Assembly (NCBI GenBank): GCA_002419585.1
Contig: DIGJ01000029.1
Location: 1 to 24,467, forward strand
DNA from: Lachnoclostridium sp. UBA5725
Lineage (GTDB): Bacteria > Bacillota > Clostridia > Lachnospirales > Lachnospiraceae
Length of the DNA: 24,467 bases
Direction of reading: 5' to 3'
The notes beneath the pieces are model-generated. The model worked only from the letters and a program-made list of their open reading frames with translations, did no database searches and was not told where the DNA came from. This document shows, one piece after another, positions 24,274 through 24,467 of the stretch. A program made the translations under genes and the position numbers. Position 1 is the stretch's first letter. The number at the start of each line of letters is the position of its first letter.

Positions 24274-24311
24274 GGGGTTCAAAATTATGTTTATATGATA
24301 TATATAAATAC

Positions 24312-24359
24312 GAGGGTCAAATGAAAAACTAAATTCTAGTTATTAACCCATTTGACCTC
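24312..24359. terminator. Hairpin upstream of the acyltransferase promoter
   Basis: GGTCAAATG (24315-24323) pairs with CATTTGACC (24349-24357), extended by GAG/CTC across a bulge. An inner AACTA/TAGTT stem also forms. The following TATTTTAT is only a loose T-rich tail. It could terminate a gene on either strand; no gene in the window ends here. Confidence 0.45.
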
Positions 24360-24418
24360 CTATTTTATGATTTAAGCAAATTTTTTGGAAGTACCCTATA
24401 TAAAATACCCCTAAAACG

Positions 24419-24462
24419 TGCTATAATCCGTTTTGAATAGTCTGTTTGCACAACAAACAGAC
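24419..24462 (+). promoter_or_regulatory. Extended -10 promoter with palindromic operator
   Basis: TGCTATAAT (24419-24427) is an extended -10 box. The sequence GTCTGTTTG (24440-24448), CACAA, CAAACAGAC (24454-24462) forms a perfect 9-bp-arm dyad around the expected start of transcription. This resembles a TetR-family operator controlling a gene just outside the window. TACCC repeats (24392 and 24406) lie upstream. Confidence 0.5.
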
Positions 24463-24467
24463 AGCTG

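Noticed and set aside
24132..24332. A 66-codon + strand frame over the acyltransferase start and promoter
   Set aside because: It is antisense to the gene start, crosses its promoter and ends in a hairpin; no ribosome binding site or protein resemblance.

Overview
The window looks like a chromosomal segment of an anaerobic, low-GC Firmicute. The best guess is a Lachnospiraceae-type Clostridium close to the C. phytofermentans group. The reasons are AT-rich intergenic DNA, strong AGGAGG ribosome binding sites, many intrinsic terminators, a Bce-type peptide-resistance module, an Mbeg1-like hydrolase, a COG2509 flavoprotein and a Big_2 surface-protein remnant. This is inference from gene content; no rRNA or tRNA gene is present to confirm it. 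No phage, transposase or CRISPR genes were seen.

Layout. 1-1268: an upstream terminator, a MerR-type promoter and a DUF2268 zinc-protease-like gene. 1455-3476: a dCache chemoreceptor. 3477-4440: almost 1 kb without genes, holding two long self-complementary elements. Each has a 167-bp core built to the same plan (35-36 bp outer stem, 6-bp middle stem, 15-16 bp apical stem, 6-nt loop) but with different stem sequences. 4441-5154: an HslV/proteasome-like Ntn hydrolase with Ser as the predicted N-terminal nucleophile.

5341-14291: a tightly packed run on the + strand. It encodes L-asparaginase, a Cof-type HAD phosphatase, a COG2509 flavoprotein, an Mbeg1-like alpha/beta hydrolase and then a complete Bce-type module (response regulator, intramembrane-sensing kinase, ABC ATPase, ten-TM permease). 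A near-ideal BceR box lies between kinase and ATPase genes, so the regulator probably drives the transporter. 14542-17470: a SulP anion transporter with a STAS domain, then a secreted propeller-like protein, closed by a strong terminator. 17666-18583: a calcineurin-like phosphoesterase.

18676-19629 (minus): a membrane-anchored alpha/beta hydrolase, divergent from a second OmpR-type regulator/kinase pair (19729-21800). The intergenic region carries a direct repeat spaced 11 bp, suited to autoregulation. Behind the kinase are two short genes that were probably overlooked by automatic calling (21880-22059 and 22208-22381). They encode 59- and 57-residue proteins made largely of a four-residue repeat, (R/K/Q)(N/D)(A/T/V)(S/T), and each ends at a terminator with the same outer stem. 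Next come a decayed Big_2 fragment (22545-23042) with an in-frame amber codon, a minus-strand acyltransferase-3 membrane protein, and, at the right edge, a promoter with a 9-bp-arm palindrome resembling a TetR-family operator.

The strongest candidates for something undescribed are the paired 167-bp palindromic cores at 3487-4350 and the tetrad-repeat protein pair at 21880-22446.
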